A stretch of 64,000 nt of DNA. It comes from Bacillus massiliigorillae (GTDB lineage Bacteria > Bacillota > Bacilli > Bacillales > DSM-1321). The stretch covers positions 2,239,665 through 2,303,664 of the forward strand of contig NZ_HG428741.1 in NCBI RefSeq assembly GCF_000380245.2, in the 5' to 3' direction. The first letter of the stretch is position 1. Every line of letters starts with the position of its first letter. Under the pieces are notes generated by a model. That model was not told the DNA's origin, did no database searches, and saw nothing but the letters and a program-made list of their open reading frames with translations. Shown here piece by piece: positions 19,237 to 26,729 of the stretch. The position numbers and the translations under genes were made by a program.

Positions 19237-19621
19237 GCGCTAGTCTAACAGCATATGTATACTTTGTAAAACTAAGGAGTTTTTGGATTATTATTCATGT
19301 CTTCACAAAAAACTAATTTTGTCACTATTTTTTCCAAATTCTAATACCTTACTACCCTTTTTCTAGATGTATTTTATCCATCCCAAATACCTATTTTAAA
19401 CGCTTTATCTAGTAACATTACTTACCATAACTACTCTTATCACTAAATTCTGGAGATTCATACTTAGGACGTATAGAAAACCCACCATATGTGCCTACTT
19501 TTATTGCATAAAGAAGCAAGGGGTTATAAGATGTATCGCAATTTCATAATTAAAAATCATAAACAACAAGGTTCTGATTCTCAAAGTCAAGTATATGCTG
19601 ACTTTGTTAGGGCTGATTCCC
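19237..19621. other. Gap after the secreted pair, with an inverted boundary repeat
   Basis: CAAGGGGTTA (19,517-19,526) is the exact reverse complement of TAACCCCTTG at 17,686-17,695, so the two secreted-protein genes sit between inverted 10-bp repeats. A 35-codon frame starting at 19,531 has no ribosome site. I see nothing else in the gap. Confidence 0.45.
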
Positions 19622-19723
19622 CATCGCTATCAAGCTAAGAAAAACAATTACCCCCAAAACGAAAATTTTAGAAGTTCTTTTTTCATTTCGGGGGATATAT
19701 CGATTGTTAGCTTAATGGGCATG
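19622..19723. mobile_element. 102-bp piece with two IS231-like ends
   Basis: The left end CATCGCTATCAAGCTAAG and the right end (inverted) CATGCCCATTAAGCTAAC both resemble the IS231 terminal repeat, with only 60-odd bases between them. This is the form of a miniature element mobilised by an IS231 transposase, or a collapsed IS231 copy. No clear flanking duplication is visible. Confidence 0.5.
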
Positions 19724-19735
19724 TGACGGTACCCC

Positions 19736-19930
19736 TATTCTTCTTGGCAGCGTGGTTCGAATGAGAACGGAAATGGATTGCTTCGTGAGTTCTTTCCAAA
19801 AGCAACCGATTTAGCAAAGGTTTCAAATAACGATATCTTCCAAGCTCTTACGTTAATTAATGATAGACCAAGGAAATGGATTGGATGGAAAACTTCATAC
19901 GAAGCGTTTCTAGAAGAATGTCGCACTTAG
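19736..19930 (+). pseudogene. IS30-family transposase, C-terminal fragment
   Basis: The frame reads SSWQRGSNENGNGLLREFFP, then INDRPRKWIGWKTSYEAF, and stops at TAG 19,928-19,930. This is the conserved C-terminal end of IS30-family transposases, including the last acidic residue of the DDE site within the E.NGLLREFFPK block. The N-terminal 80 percent is missing; the fragment begins 13 bases after the IS231-like end. Confidence 0.85.
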
Positions 19931-19945
19931 CTTGACAAACCGTCA

Positions 19946-20137
19946 TGTCTTTCTCGAAATGAAATGCGCCAAGCACTAGGCCTAAGCGTTAACCGTTTTA
20001 GGTATTCGCTTGACCGTTTGAAAAAATCAGGTTACATTACCTCTGAAAGTCGACATTTGCCGAATGGAGGACAACTTGAGAATGCTTATGTTGTCACTCC
20101 AAAAGGAAAACGATTGCTTGCTGAGATAGAGGAATAA
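19946..20137 (+). pseudogene. Winged-helix DNA-binding domain fragment
   Basis: The 63-codon frame NEMRQALGLSVNRFRYSLDR...LKKSGYITSES...TPKGKRLLAEIEE is a complete winged-helix signature (recognition helix, wing and last helix). It begins right at the end of the IS30 fragment and has no ribosome site at its internal ATG (19,964). It is the tail of a MarR/PadR-like or phage-type regulator cut by the IS30 insertion. Confidence 0.55.
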
Positions 20138-20179
20138 TCTAATTCGAGATAGATTTTTAAACTGAACCGGTGAACTAGA

Positions 20180-20662
20180 TTAAAACAGTTTATAGTCTAA
20201 AACAATGTCTTTCATAAGCTTGAGACTTACTGCATCAATCACTTGGACTCCGACAACAATTTGACCCTTGAAATTCTGGTGATTCACGCGTAGTTCTATA
20301 TCTACAGCTGCTTGGTTGGACTTTAGTAAACAATCTTCGAATCCACTTGAATCGAATTCGATATGATCGACAAGTAATCTAGTCCATTGGATTTTTAGAT
20401 TATGATTTGCTCTATTTTTGACGATAAAGCCCAGTATGAATTCACTCGTTACCTCGTCATCAGCAAGACTCGATAGTTGCAAATAGATTTCTTCATCATC
20501 TTCAAACACTACGTTTATTCCATAGTCTTTTTCGGTGCCAACCCATTCAGCCCAGTCTTCATCGGACCAGCTATCCATCATCTTCGTATCAAAAATCTTT
20601 TTATCCTTAGTTCTATCAATATTTACTATCTTTTGTTTGATTTCTTTCTCTTTACCATTCAT
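20180..20662 (-). CDS. Hypothetical acidic protein
   Basis: This 160-residue protein is acidic in its first half (EDWAEWVGTEKDYG, EDDEEIY), with a possible beta-sandwich second half. It has no signal peptide, membrane helix or motif that I recognise. GGGAG lies 9-10 bases before the ATG at 20,662. It sits in the IS231-bounded unit, upstream of nothing obvious and downstream of a truncated gene on the same strand. Confidence 0.55.
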   Translation of the reverse strand: MNGKEKEIKQKIVNIDRTKDKKIFDTKMMDSWSDEDWAEWVGTEKDYGINVVFEDDEEIYLQLSSLADDEVTSEFILGFIVKNRANHNLKIQWTRLLVDHIEFDSSGFEDCLLKSNQAAVDIELRVNHQNFKGQIVVGVQVIDAVSLKLMKDIVLDYKLF

Positions 20663-20767
20663 CTTTGTTCTTCTCCCTTATAACTTAGTAGAATCTAGAA
20701 TATAGAACTTATCTATGTAGCCTTTAAGCAAATGACCAAGAAACGATATGCTTCTTGGTCATCTATT

Positions 20768-21109
20768 TTATCGTATTGGTTCTCCTCTAAACCATGGGTA
20801 AGATGTAACGACTACCCAGTCATAATCAGAATAGCCAGCCCAGTCACTTCCTTTATGGATGTAAACGTGAACTCTATTATTTTCCCGTGATAAATATAAT
20901 ACTTTATATCTTCTATTAGATATGTTTGTATAAAGTAATTCATCTGACCCATTCAATACAGGTAGAACAACATTATCCATGAACCCTTTTTCTGTATAGG
21001 TCCAAAAGAATTGTGAAGCGGTCCCGACTTTAAAATCTGGAACACCTTGGACTTGTAAATGTCTATTTTTTATGTGGCAATACCCAAATGATGAGGCTGT
21101 TCCTACCAT
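20768..21109 (-). pseudogene. 5'-truncated gene cut by IS231, unknown family
   Basis: The 113-codon frame (MVGTASSFGYCHIKNRHL...) has no ribosome site before its first ATG, and the IS231 fragment begins about 9 bases upstream, so the N-terminus has been lost. The visible part repeats a GTAS.F motif (VGTASSFGY, VGTASQFFW) and ends with many aromatic residues (DWVVVTSYPWFRGEPIR). It could be the C-terminal end of an exported repeat protein. I do not recognise the family. Confidence 0.5.
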
Positions 21110-21117
21110 AATAATTT

Positions 21118-21581
21118 GATGCCTGTAAAAAGATAAAAAAAGAACGCCTAGAGTGCCACTTATACGGTCAACTCATTGGCATTCTTCTGTGCTCATCAAC
21201 CATGTTTCAAATGCGACAGCTTCTACTAGAAAAAAAGAAGCAAGAACTAAGCGAATATAAAGCGATTTACATGATTAAAGATTACTTTCCGTTATTATTT
21301 CAAGCGATGGCAATGAGTACAGAAGCACTTCTACAAGTCCTTCATCGACTGTATCAATTATTAAAAAAGAATGGTCGGAAATGCCATCGATACAAGAAAA
21401 AGACGCTATTTGATATTCTCGGTGTGGTGTATGAAAGAACAATCGAACATAAACAAGTTGCCTAGGTAAAAAAACAAATTTAAATAGGTTTATTTGGTAT
21501 GCCTACTTTTTAAATTTCTTCCTCACTTTGAAAAATAGGCAGTCAAATTTAAGCATCTACGTTCTTAGCTTGATGGGTATG
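21118..21581 (+). mobile_element. IS231-type element, 3' part only
   Basis: From DACKKIKKERLECHLYG (21,118) to the stop at 21,465 this encodes the last 115 residues of the same transposase as the copy at 16,047, in one intact frame. It ends in the terminal repeat at 21,564-21,581, identical to the outer end of copy 1. The first 1.2 kb of the element is missing, and the break joins a truncated gene. In this copy the start codon of the split second frame is changed (ATA instead of ATG). Confidence 0.85.
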
Positions 21582-21592
21582 GGGTCCTACCA
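21582..21592 (+). repeat. Right copy of 11-bp target-site duplication
   Basis: GGGTCCTACCA follows the IS231 end directly and equals 16,036-16,046. Confidence 0.85.
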
Positions 21593-21755
21593 ACAAAACG
21601 CGGAAAACATACGCTAAGAGAATTTCAACCTAAAAAAGTCGGATTCCTGTAATGGAACCGACCTTTTTAATTTGGCTTATTGAGCTAACGCACCTGATAG
21701 TTTAAGTACATTTATTCACAATCTAACCTAAAGGATTCACCACTTTAGGTTAGAA

Positions 21756-22262
21756 TCAAATTGTACCTTTTTTAATAAAATAATTTCTTGAGTCTTCTCT
21801 TATCTTTTTTGATACCACTGAATCAAGTTCCTGATTCAACCAATCAAGTGTCTTTTTTTGCAGATATTCACGCATTTGATTTTCAGCTTCTAACATAACC
21901 AAGTTAATCGTACAAGTAGAGTTAGTTGTACACGATTGACATTTTTCATCGTCTTGATACATCACGTTATTTTTTAAGATATTTTTGCATTGAAAAATCG
22001 GCTTAATACCTTCAACTGCCCTAATTACATCCCAAAAAGATATTTTATTTGGTTCTTTTGCTAATTTATAACCTCCATTCACACCAGAAACAGAGGTTAC
22101 AATGCCAGCCTTAGATAACTTACTGAATACTTTCGATAAATAGGTTTCTGATAATCCTTGAAATTCTGCTAAATCCTTAATGCCAATGGTTTCGTCATCA
22201 GGTATATCTATCAAATACACTAAACTGTGTAAAGCATATTCAACCATTACACTATACTTCAT
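21756..22262 (-). CDS. Rrf2-family transcriptional regulator
   Basis: This 168-residue protein has the Rrf2 winged helix: VEYALHSLVYL, then IKDLAEFQGLSETYLSKVFS (recognition helix about residues 30-45) and VNGGYKLAKEP. Four cysteines lie in the effector region (CKNILKN..., CQSC, TCTIN, about residues 92-117). Three such cysteines bind an iron-sulfur cluster in IscR and NsrR, so a redox-sensing cluster or thiol switch is possible. The gene is divergent from an azoreductase gene, and the spacer has a promoter overlapped by a perfect inverted repeat, so it most likely represses that gene. Confidence 0.9.
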   Translation of the reverse strand: MKYSVMVEYALHSLVYLIDIPDDETIGIKDLAEFQGLSETYLSKVFSKLSKAGIVTSVSGVNGGYKLAKEPNKISFWDVIRAVEGIKPIFQCKNILKNNVMYQDDEKCQSCTTNSTCTINLVMLEAENQMREYLQKKTLDWLNQELDSVVSKKIREDSRNYFIKKGTI

Positions 22263-22334
22263 ATTTATTCACCTACTCTCCTATAAAAAGATATTTTATT
22301 ATTCCGCATAGAAAAAAACAATAAGTGTATATCT

Positions 22335-22363
22335 TTGACGGAAAAAGAAAAAAGTTATATATT
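22335..22363 (+). promoter_or_regulatory. SigA-type promoter of the azoreductase gene
   Basis: TTGACG (22,335-22,340) and TATATT (22,358-22,363) are separated by 17 bases. The -10 box overlaps the left arm of the Rrf2 operator. Confidence 0.65.
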
Positions 22364-22411
22364 AATCGTAGACAATTTTAATCCACGATTATTTTTATCT
22401 ACGATTAATAT
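22359..22411. promoter_or_regulatory. Triple CGATTAA operator, likely Rrf2 site
   Basis: ATATTAATCGTAGA (22,359-22,372) and TCTACGATTAATAT (22,398-22,411) are perfect 14-bp inverted arms. A third half-site, CCACGATTA, sits between them at 22,383-22,391. The arrangement covers the -10 and start of transcription of the azoreductase gene. Confidence 0.7.
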
Positions 22412-22441
22412 TATATAGGAAATTTTAGGAGGAAAACAACT

Positions 22442-23083
22442 TTGAGTAAACTTTTAATTATTAATGCACACCCTGAATTCGATTCCACAACTTCCGTTAG
22501 TTTAAATGCCTTACGTGATTTTATGAACGCTTATCAAGAAGATCATTCAGATGAAGAAATCATCGAGCAAATCAATTTATATGACGATTATATTCCTCAG
22601 TTGGATAAAAATACTTTCTCTGCTTGGGATAAACAAAGAAATAACCAATTGCTAACTGATGAAGAACAAAAAATTATCACACGTATGAATGAGATTCTTC
22701 AACAATTTAAAAGTGCCAATAAATATGTTATTTCTTATCCCTTGCACAACTTCAATGTACCTTCAAAGTTGAAAGACTATATGGATAACATTTTGATTGC
22801 AAGAGAAACATTCAAATATACTGAAAATGGTTCAGTTGGGTTATTATATGATGGTCGGAGTATGGTTGTTATACAAGGAAGTGGTGGCATTTATACAAAT
22901 AACGATTGGTACACAGAAGTAGAATATTCTCATAAATATTTAAAATCTATGTTTAATTTTATGGGAATAGAAGATTATAAAATTATGCGTATTCAAGGAA
23001 CTTCTATATCAAATCGTGAAGAATTGTTACAAAATGCTTCTGATGAAGCCAAACAATTGGCTTCACAATTAGCAAAAAAATAA
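22442..23083 (+). CDS. FMN-dependent NADH azoreductase / quinone reductase
   Basis: The 213-residue product has the AzoR flavodoxin-like fold: INAHPEFDSTTSVSLNAL (phosphate-binding first loop), SYPLHNFNVPSKLKDYMDN and GSGGIYTN near residue 140. These are the AzoR motifs for FMN and the substrate pocket. Such enzymes reduce quinones, azo compounds and electrophiles with NADH and often respond to thiol or quinone stress. The start is TTG, chosen because AGGAGG ends 9-10 bases upstream and no ATG is near. Control by the divergent Rrf2 protein is likely from the operator. Confidence 0.9.
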   Translation: MSKLLIINAHPEFDSTTSVSLNALRDFMNAYQEDHSDEEIIEQINLYDDYIPQLDKNTFSAWDKQRNNQLLTDEEQKIITRMNEILQQFKSANKYVISYPLHNFNVPSKLKDYMDNILIARETFKYTENGSVGLLYDGRSMVVIQGSGGIYTNNDWYTEVEYSHKYLKSMFNFMGIEDYKIMRIQGTSISNREELLQNASDEAKQLASQLAKK

Positions 23084-23095
23084 AGGGATTAATTA

Positions 23096-23136
23096 AAGGG
23101 AAGAAAGCGATATTTTTCGATTCTTCCCCTTTTTAA
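23096..23136 (+). terminator. Terminator after the azoreductase gene
   Basis: AAGGGAAGAA and TTCTTCCCCTT pair imperfectly around an AT-rich loop and are followed by TTTTT, just after the stop codon at 23,083. Confidence 0.75.
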
Positions 23137-23189
23137 TAATAAATAGACACTGCATACTTTTTTAAAAAAACAATTACTCAGTTATGTTA

Positions 23190-23230
23190 TTTCTTATTAA
23201 ACTATCCTGCGGCGTTAGTTCAGGTGTAAG
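23190..23230 (-). repeat. Dispersed terminator repeat, copy 4 (short)
   Basis: TTATTAAACTATCCTGC-GGCGTTAG is the core of the family, without the hairpin. It lies 58 bases downstream of the minus-strand gene ending at 23,288. Confidence 0.45.
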
Positions 23231-23287
23231 CCTTCACAAACTTGTTCTCGTTTTAACATAAATCAACCTTTTCCTTTAACATAGCCT

Positions 23288-23707
23288 TTATTTTTTAGAA
23301 AGTAATTCGGTATTTGATAGGTATCCATAAATATAAAAGTCATTGTTTTTTTCAACATATGGTATTTTTAACTCTTGTAACAATGTGCGAAATTCATTTG
23401 TAAAATCTATAACTTCATCCTGTATAAGTATTCCCCTATGTTTTAGATATCTAGGTTTAACTCTTATCCATTCCACTGAATAAAAAGGTAATATTCCCTC
23501 TACCCAATCTCCTAAGTACCATACATCACCCTCAAATAATTCAGGTTTAGGAGTATCTTCTAATACATATTTAGCTTGATAAGGAGGGAGAATTGGGAAA
23601 TCATTTATTATAGATTTTTGTAATTTTCCCCACTTAGTATTATTCATAATAGGATACAAATTATTTTCGGATATCCGACTATTTATTTTTTTCTTTAAAG
23701 GATCCAA
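23288..23707 (-). CDS. DUF6678-like protein
   Basis: This 139-residue soluble protein contains IMNNTKWGKLQ at the N-terminus and FYSVEWIRVKPRY in the middle. These fit the DUF6678 pattern (an NNTKW start and an IEWV core) as I recall it; proteins of this type are often found as single accessory genes and may be immunity proteins. That role is a guess. The start is a TTG at 23,707 with AAAGGAG 8 bases upstream; the next internal Met (MNNTKW) has no ribosome site. Confidence 0.55.
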   Translation of the reverse strand: MDPLKKKINSRISENNLYPIMNNTKWGKLQKSIINDFPILPPYQAKYVLEDTPKPELFEGDVWYLGDWVEGILPFYSVEWIRVKPRYLKHRGILIQDEVIDFTNEFRTLLQELKIPYVEKNNDFYIYGYLSNTELLSKK

Positions 23708-23756
23708 AATCTCATCTCCTTTAAAATCCGCTTTTTATTTTACCATATTATAGCAT

Positions 23757-23826
23757 TCCTTCTTCAACTAAACTGCCCCGTTAGCTCCATAACAAAAAAA
23801 GACTGCTAATGAGCAGTCTTGATATT
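23757..23826 (-). repeat. Dispersed terminator repeat, copy 5, with perfect hairpin
   Basis: The core CAACTAAACTGCCCCGTTAG is followed by CTCCATAACAAAAAAAG and the perfect hairpin AAGACTGCT-AATG-AGCAGTCTT. Read on the minus strand the hairpin precedes TTTTTTTG, so it is a proper Rho-independent terminator for the gene ending at 23,893. Confidence 0.75.
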
Positions 23827-23892
23827 AAACTCTTATATTAACTTCAAAATTAACTAATACGATTTGATAGAATGCTTTATATGGATCAAGCA

Positions 23893-24567
23893 TTATTCAA
23901 TTGAACATTTGTGTTCTGGATTAACAATTATCTTAAAATCGCTGTCTAATATAATTTCAAGAGGATAAATTTCCGATTTTTTTTCTGAGAATAGCCATCT
24001 CCTCCCTGGCTGAGCTAAGATGACGAAGATACCTTTCTTTCTTTTTCCCATAAAGTTTAACGAGGTTGCACTGATTGGATCGTTATCACGTTCATATAAA
24101 CCTATTTCACTTAGTTTATTTCCAATAGAAATAGGATCATCAACTATCAACCCTATTTCACAAATATTCAACATACTATCCGAACTAAAAGGCTCTTCTC
24201 GGTTTTCATTAATTCCATATCTAGCAATTAATTCAACAATATTACCAGATGGATCATAAAAGTAAATTGAATGAGCTGGTAAGTGTGAAAAGTCAGCCTC
24301 ATCTTCTCCGTCTTCTAATAACAAAGTAACTCTATCCTTCGTCCATAATTTTGCTTCAATAAATTGATTAGATGGGATATTAAACGCAAAATGATAGTAT
24401 GGATTATCATTTGAATTTTCACTATTAAATTCTAAAACACTTGATCCCACGTTAATTTTAAAACTTGTTTCAGTTTCATTACTAATATTAAAACCTAATA
24501 TATCTATATAAAAGTTCTTCATTTCAAATAGTTTATTCGTATGCAGTTTCAATTTATTAATTTCCAT
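23893..24567 (-). CDS. VOC-family (glyoxalase/dioxygenase fold) protein
   Basis: The 224-residue protein holds two vicinal-oxygen-chelate modules. The first contains MKNFYIDILGFNIS, YYHFAFNIPSNQF and IYFYDPSGNIVELIAR, with the metal-ligand His and Glu of this superfamily; the second (from about residue 130, NICEIGLIVDD) is shorter. Related Bacillus proteins are annotated as CatE-like ring-cleavage dioxygenases or glyoxalase-like proteins, and the substrate cannot be told. The ATG at 24,567 has a GGGGGAAA site. It is a single-gene unit ending in the repeat-borne terminator. Confidence 0.8.
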   Translation of the reverse strand: MEINKLKLHTNKLFEMKNFYIDILGFNISNETETSFKINVGSSVLEFNSENSNDNPYYHFAFNIPSNQFIEAKLWTKDRVTLLLEDGEDEADFSHLPAHSIYFYDPSGNIVELIARYGINENREEPFSSDSMLNICEIGLIVDDPISIGNKLSEIGLYERDNDPISATSLNFMGKRKKGIFVILAQPGRRWLFSEKKSEIYPLEIILDSDFKIIVNPEHKCSIE

Positions 24568-24586
24568 ATTTCCCCCTTTTTTCAGT

Positions 24587-24697
24587 TTATTTTATAGTCA
24601 AACTTCTAAAAGTCTTAATCCTTAGCTCATTTAAAAATTCATTAGTACTTTTTACAGTAGAGTCGCTCATAATTTCTGCAAGTTGAATTATTGACAT
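24587..24697 (-). other. 36-codon frame, possible gene remnant
   Basis: MSIIQLAEIMSDSTVKST...FRSLTIK is open on the minus strand just upstream of the VOC gene. It has no convincing ribosome site, and a TAG lies a few codons upstream in the same frame, so it is more likely the end of a lost gene than a live one. Confidence 0.25.
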
Positions 24698-24728
24698 TAA
24701 AACCTATTCATCTTCAATATCTTTGTTT

Positions 24729-24762
24729 ATAAATTACTATCTCAGGATAAATAGTAATTTAT
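24729..24762. repeat. Perfect 12-bp inverted repeat
   Basis: ATAAATTACTAT and ATAGTAATTTAT are exact reverse complements around a 10-base loop. It lies in a gap with no live gene on either side for over 150 bases. No T run follows. Confidence 0.55.
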
Positions 24763-24829
24763 TGGTTATCCCTCCTCACAAATTACTTAAATATCCATTC
24801 TACAAAAAGCTATTTTTTCCTTTATTCAA

Positions 24830-24895
24830 CTGAAATCCTTATTGAACTATCCTGCACCGTTAGCTGCATAAGAAAAAGCCGTCTAAATGACAGCT
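24830..24895 (-). repeat. Dispersed terminator repeat, copy 6
   Basis: TTGAACTATCCTGCACCGTT, CTGCATAAGAAAAAG and the hairpin GCCGTC-TAAAT-GACAGCT are all present. On the minus strand the hairpin is followed by CTTTTTC. It lies downstream of the gene that ends at 24,997. Confidence 0.65.
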
Positions 24896-24996
24896 CTGTT
24901 CTTATGCTATTGCAACTTATAGTTTAATTACATTTACTTACTTTTATTAATAGTATATCTAAATTTATTCAAAAACATCTAGTTGGTATAGTCTTG

Positions 24997-25374
24997 TTAT
25001 TCCATTTTAGTTATTAGGTTTGCTTCAATCGTAGGAATGCCTGTTTCAATTATCATAGGTTCAGAAAACACTTTAACTTTTTCATTTTTCTCAAACTTGG
25101 AATGAAAGAACTTATTTATTTTGGGTATGCAAATGTCCGTGTACTCCGTTCGTAAATCACTATCTATCCTATTCTTTGTTGAGGTACTAGGGATTTTTTT
25201 TTGTAATTCTATATAACCTCTTTCAGAAATAATTAATAAAGAATTTTCATTTACCTCTACTACATAGCCTATTGTTTTATAATTTTGACTTAAATAGAAT
25301 GCTATTCTACCAATTATCACGAGTATTACTATCAAAAATATAATTATAAATTTTTTTATTTTATTTCCCTCCAA
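24997..25374 (-). CDS. Small membrane-anchored protein, DUF3221-like
   Basis: This 125-residue protein has an N-terminal transmembrane helix (FIIIFLIVILVIIGRIAFYL, about residues 9-28). A small outer beta domain follows, with TIGYVVEVNENSLLII near residue 34 and EKVKVFSEPMIIETG near residue 97. The GYVVE...VKV pattern resembles the OB-like fold of DUF3221 proteins, small Bacillus exported proteins of unknown role. No ribosome site is very strong (AGGG 9 bases before the ATG). Confidence 0.55.
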   Translation of the reverse strand: MEGNKIKKFIIIFLIVILVIIGRIAFYLSQNYKTIGYVVEVNENSLLIISERGYIELQKKIPSTSTKNRIDSDLRTEYTDICIPKINKFFHSKFEKNEKVKVFSEPMIIETGIPTIEANLITKME

Positions 25375-25412
25375 ATTTTATTTCCAATAGGATATTCGAT
25401 TTTTTACCTTCT

Positions 25413-25455
25413 TACACTAACCTGACTCGTTAGCAGCCTTAATCTTCAACCCTAG
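25413..25455 (-). repeat. Dispersed terminator repeat, copy 7 (partial)
   Basis: CTTACACTAACCTGACTCG-TTAGCAGCC is the core, joined directly to the right-hand part (CTTAATCTTCAACCCTAG). It lies immediately 3' of the gene ending at 25,464. Confidence 0.5.
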
Positions 25456-25463
25456 ACATTCAT

Positions 25464-25877
25464 TTACAAATCATCATTATATAATTTATTAGTTGACTCT
25501 TGTACAAATTGAATCCATTCTTCTTTCGACAAATCATCATATGCAAATCCCATTACGGAGCCCTTTCCGTAGTCAATTACATCTAGAACCTGATCGAATA
25601 ATCCTGCTCCAGCTTCCCAATCACGTAGTCTTGCATCGCTAGTAGAAAATGTATCTTTACAATTTCGACAACGAATATTAACTATAGTTATTTCATTTGG
25701 TACATTATCATCGTCAAAATATAAATTTCTGCTTTCAGCGTTGCAGGTAGGGCAAACAGCTTCACGATGTATTTTATAAAGATTCTCATAATGTGAACAT
25801 CTTTTAGTAGCTAATTCTAATGAACATTTACAAACTTTTGCATACTCTTCAGGATTTAATATAATCCTCAATTTCAT
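25464..25877 (-). CDS. Hypothetical protein with a zinc-ribbon-like core
   Basis: The 137-residue protein has cysteine pairs CPTCNAESR and CRNCKDTF about 25 residues apart in the middle, the pattern of a zinc ribbon, and a further CKC near residue 16. The C-terminal third (DYGKGSVMGFAYDDLSKEEW) is acidic. I do not recognise the family; it could be a small nucleic-acid-binding or toxin-related protein. AGGAG lies just before the ATG. It is a single-gene unit ended by a repeat copy. Confidence 0.55.
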   Translation of the reverse strand: MKLRIILNPEEYAKVCKCSLELATKRCSHYENLYKIHREAVCPTCNAESRNLYFDDDNVPNEITIVNIRCRNCKDTFSTSDARLRDWEAGAGLFDQVLDVIDYGKGSVMGFAYDDLSKEEWIQFVQESTNKLYNDDL

Positions 25878-25959
25878 CTCTCCTCAAATGGATAATTTCA
25901 CATTTATCGAATGGCTAGATTGTAACATTTTGTAAAGCAGATAATCTATAAAATACCAT

Positions 25960-26020
25960 TTTTTATTGAACTAACCTGCCCGATAGTGACATAAGAAAAA
26001 GGCTGTTTTGATTACTAACG
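25960..26020 (-). repeat. Dispersed terminator repeat, copy 8
   Basis: TTGAACTAACCTGCCCGATAG then TGACATAAGAAAAAG and a GGCTG start of the hairpin are visible. This copy lies between the start of the gene at 25,877 and the sigma-factor gene, so it does not follow a live gene. Confidence 0.5.
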
Positions 26021-26111
26021 GGTTTCGTTGTCCATTGCAAAAAATAAAATTATTAAAGTAACTTAGTTCCGGTATTTACTGATCTAAGGTTATTTTCATT
26101 TTGAATTTCTC

Positions 26112-26139
26112 GCAACTAAATTAAAGCAAATATTGTCTA
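26112..26139 (+). promoter_or_regulatory. Possible ECF-type promoter of the sigma operon
   Basis: GCAAC (26,112-26,116) and TGTCTA (26,134-26,139) are spaced like the AAC and CGTC elements of ECF sigma promoters. A self-activated promoter would be normal for this gene pair. The match is modest. Confidence 0.3.
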
Positions 26140-26186
26140 ATAGTTATAATAAAAAGAAATGTTAGATTTTTAAGGAGGAATTTCAA

Positions 26187-26729
26187 ATGGAGCTGCTCAT
26201 AAAGCGAGCTCAAAAAGGTGATGAGGAAGCCTTTATTGAAGCTATTGATACAATAATGCCACAAATATATAAAGTGGCAAAAGCTCGTCTGAAAAATGAA
26301 GAAGATATAGGTGATACAATACAAGAAGCTATTTTATCTGCTTTTACAAATCTAAAAAAGCTAAAAGAACCAGGATATTTTAAAACATGGATTACGAAAA
26401 TATTAATGAATAAATGTAATGATATATTACGGAAAAATAAGATTTTGTATGTAGATGATTATGGAGAAGTGCAGAGTGATCAAATCGTAACGGAGAATGT
26501 TGAACAAAAGCTTGAGTTTGACAATATGCTTAGTTATTTAAATGTGGAGTATCGACTAGTAATCACACTTTATTATGTAAATAAATTTAAAACAAAAGAA
26601 ATAGCAGAGATTTTAAATGAAAAAGAAGGAACGGTTAAATCCAGACTACATAGAGCAAGGCAACAGCTAAAAGAATTTTATTTAAAACAAGAAAGAGAAA
26701 TTATAAATTACGGGAGGAATTTCAAATGA
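26187..26729 (+). CDS. ECF-type RNA polymerase sigma factor
   Basis: The 180-residue protein has region 2 (IGDTIQEAILSAFTNLKKLK, preceded by LIKRAQKGDEEAF) and region 4 (YRLVITLYYVNKFKTKEIAE, then GTVKSRLHRARQQLKEF), the two DNA-binding domains of an ECF sigma factor. It lacks the extra domains of housekeeping sigma factors. AAGGAGG lies 8-9 bases before the ATG. It overlaps its partner gene by ATGA, so sigma and anti-sigma factor are made together. Regulated genes are unknown. Confidence 0.93.
   Translation: MELLIKRAQKGDEEAFIEAIDTIMPQIYKVAKARLKNEEDIGDTIQEAILSAFTNLKKLKEPGYFKTWITKILMNKCNDILRKNKILYVDDYGEVQSDQIVTENVEQKLEFDNMLSYLNVEYRLVITLYYVNKFKTKEIAEILNEKEGTVKSRLHRARQQLKEFYLKQEREIINYGRNFK

Larger units (their letters stand above)
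16047..21581. mobile_element. IS231-bounded composite unit (5.5 kb)
   Basis: Both outer ends are the same IS231-type terminal sequence in opposite orientation, identical for about 36 bases, and both are flanked by the same 11-bp duplication. Inside are a full-length IS231 copy, two exported-protein genes, a 102-bp piece with two IS231-like ends, fragments of an IS30 transposase and a winged-helix protein, two unknown genes, and a 5'-truncated IS231 copy. Either the whole unit moved once as a composite, or one IS231 inserted here and later events filled it. IS231-derived mobile insertion cassettes carrying passenger genes are known in the Bacillus cereus group. Confidence 0.7.

Noticed and set aside
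19531..19638. A 35-codon frame beginning MYRNFIIKNHKQQ.
   Set aside because: No ribosome site; it runs into the IS231-like end of the 102-bp piece, so it is probably chance or a remnant.
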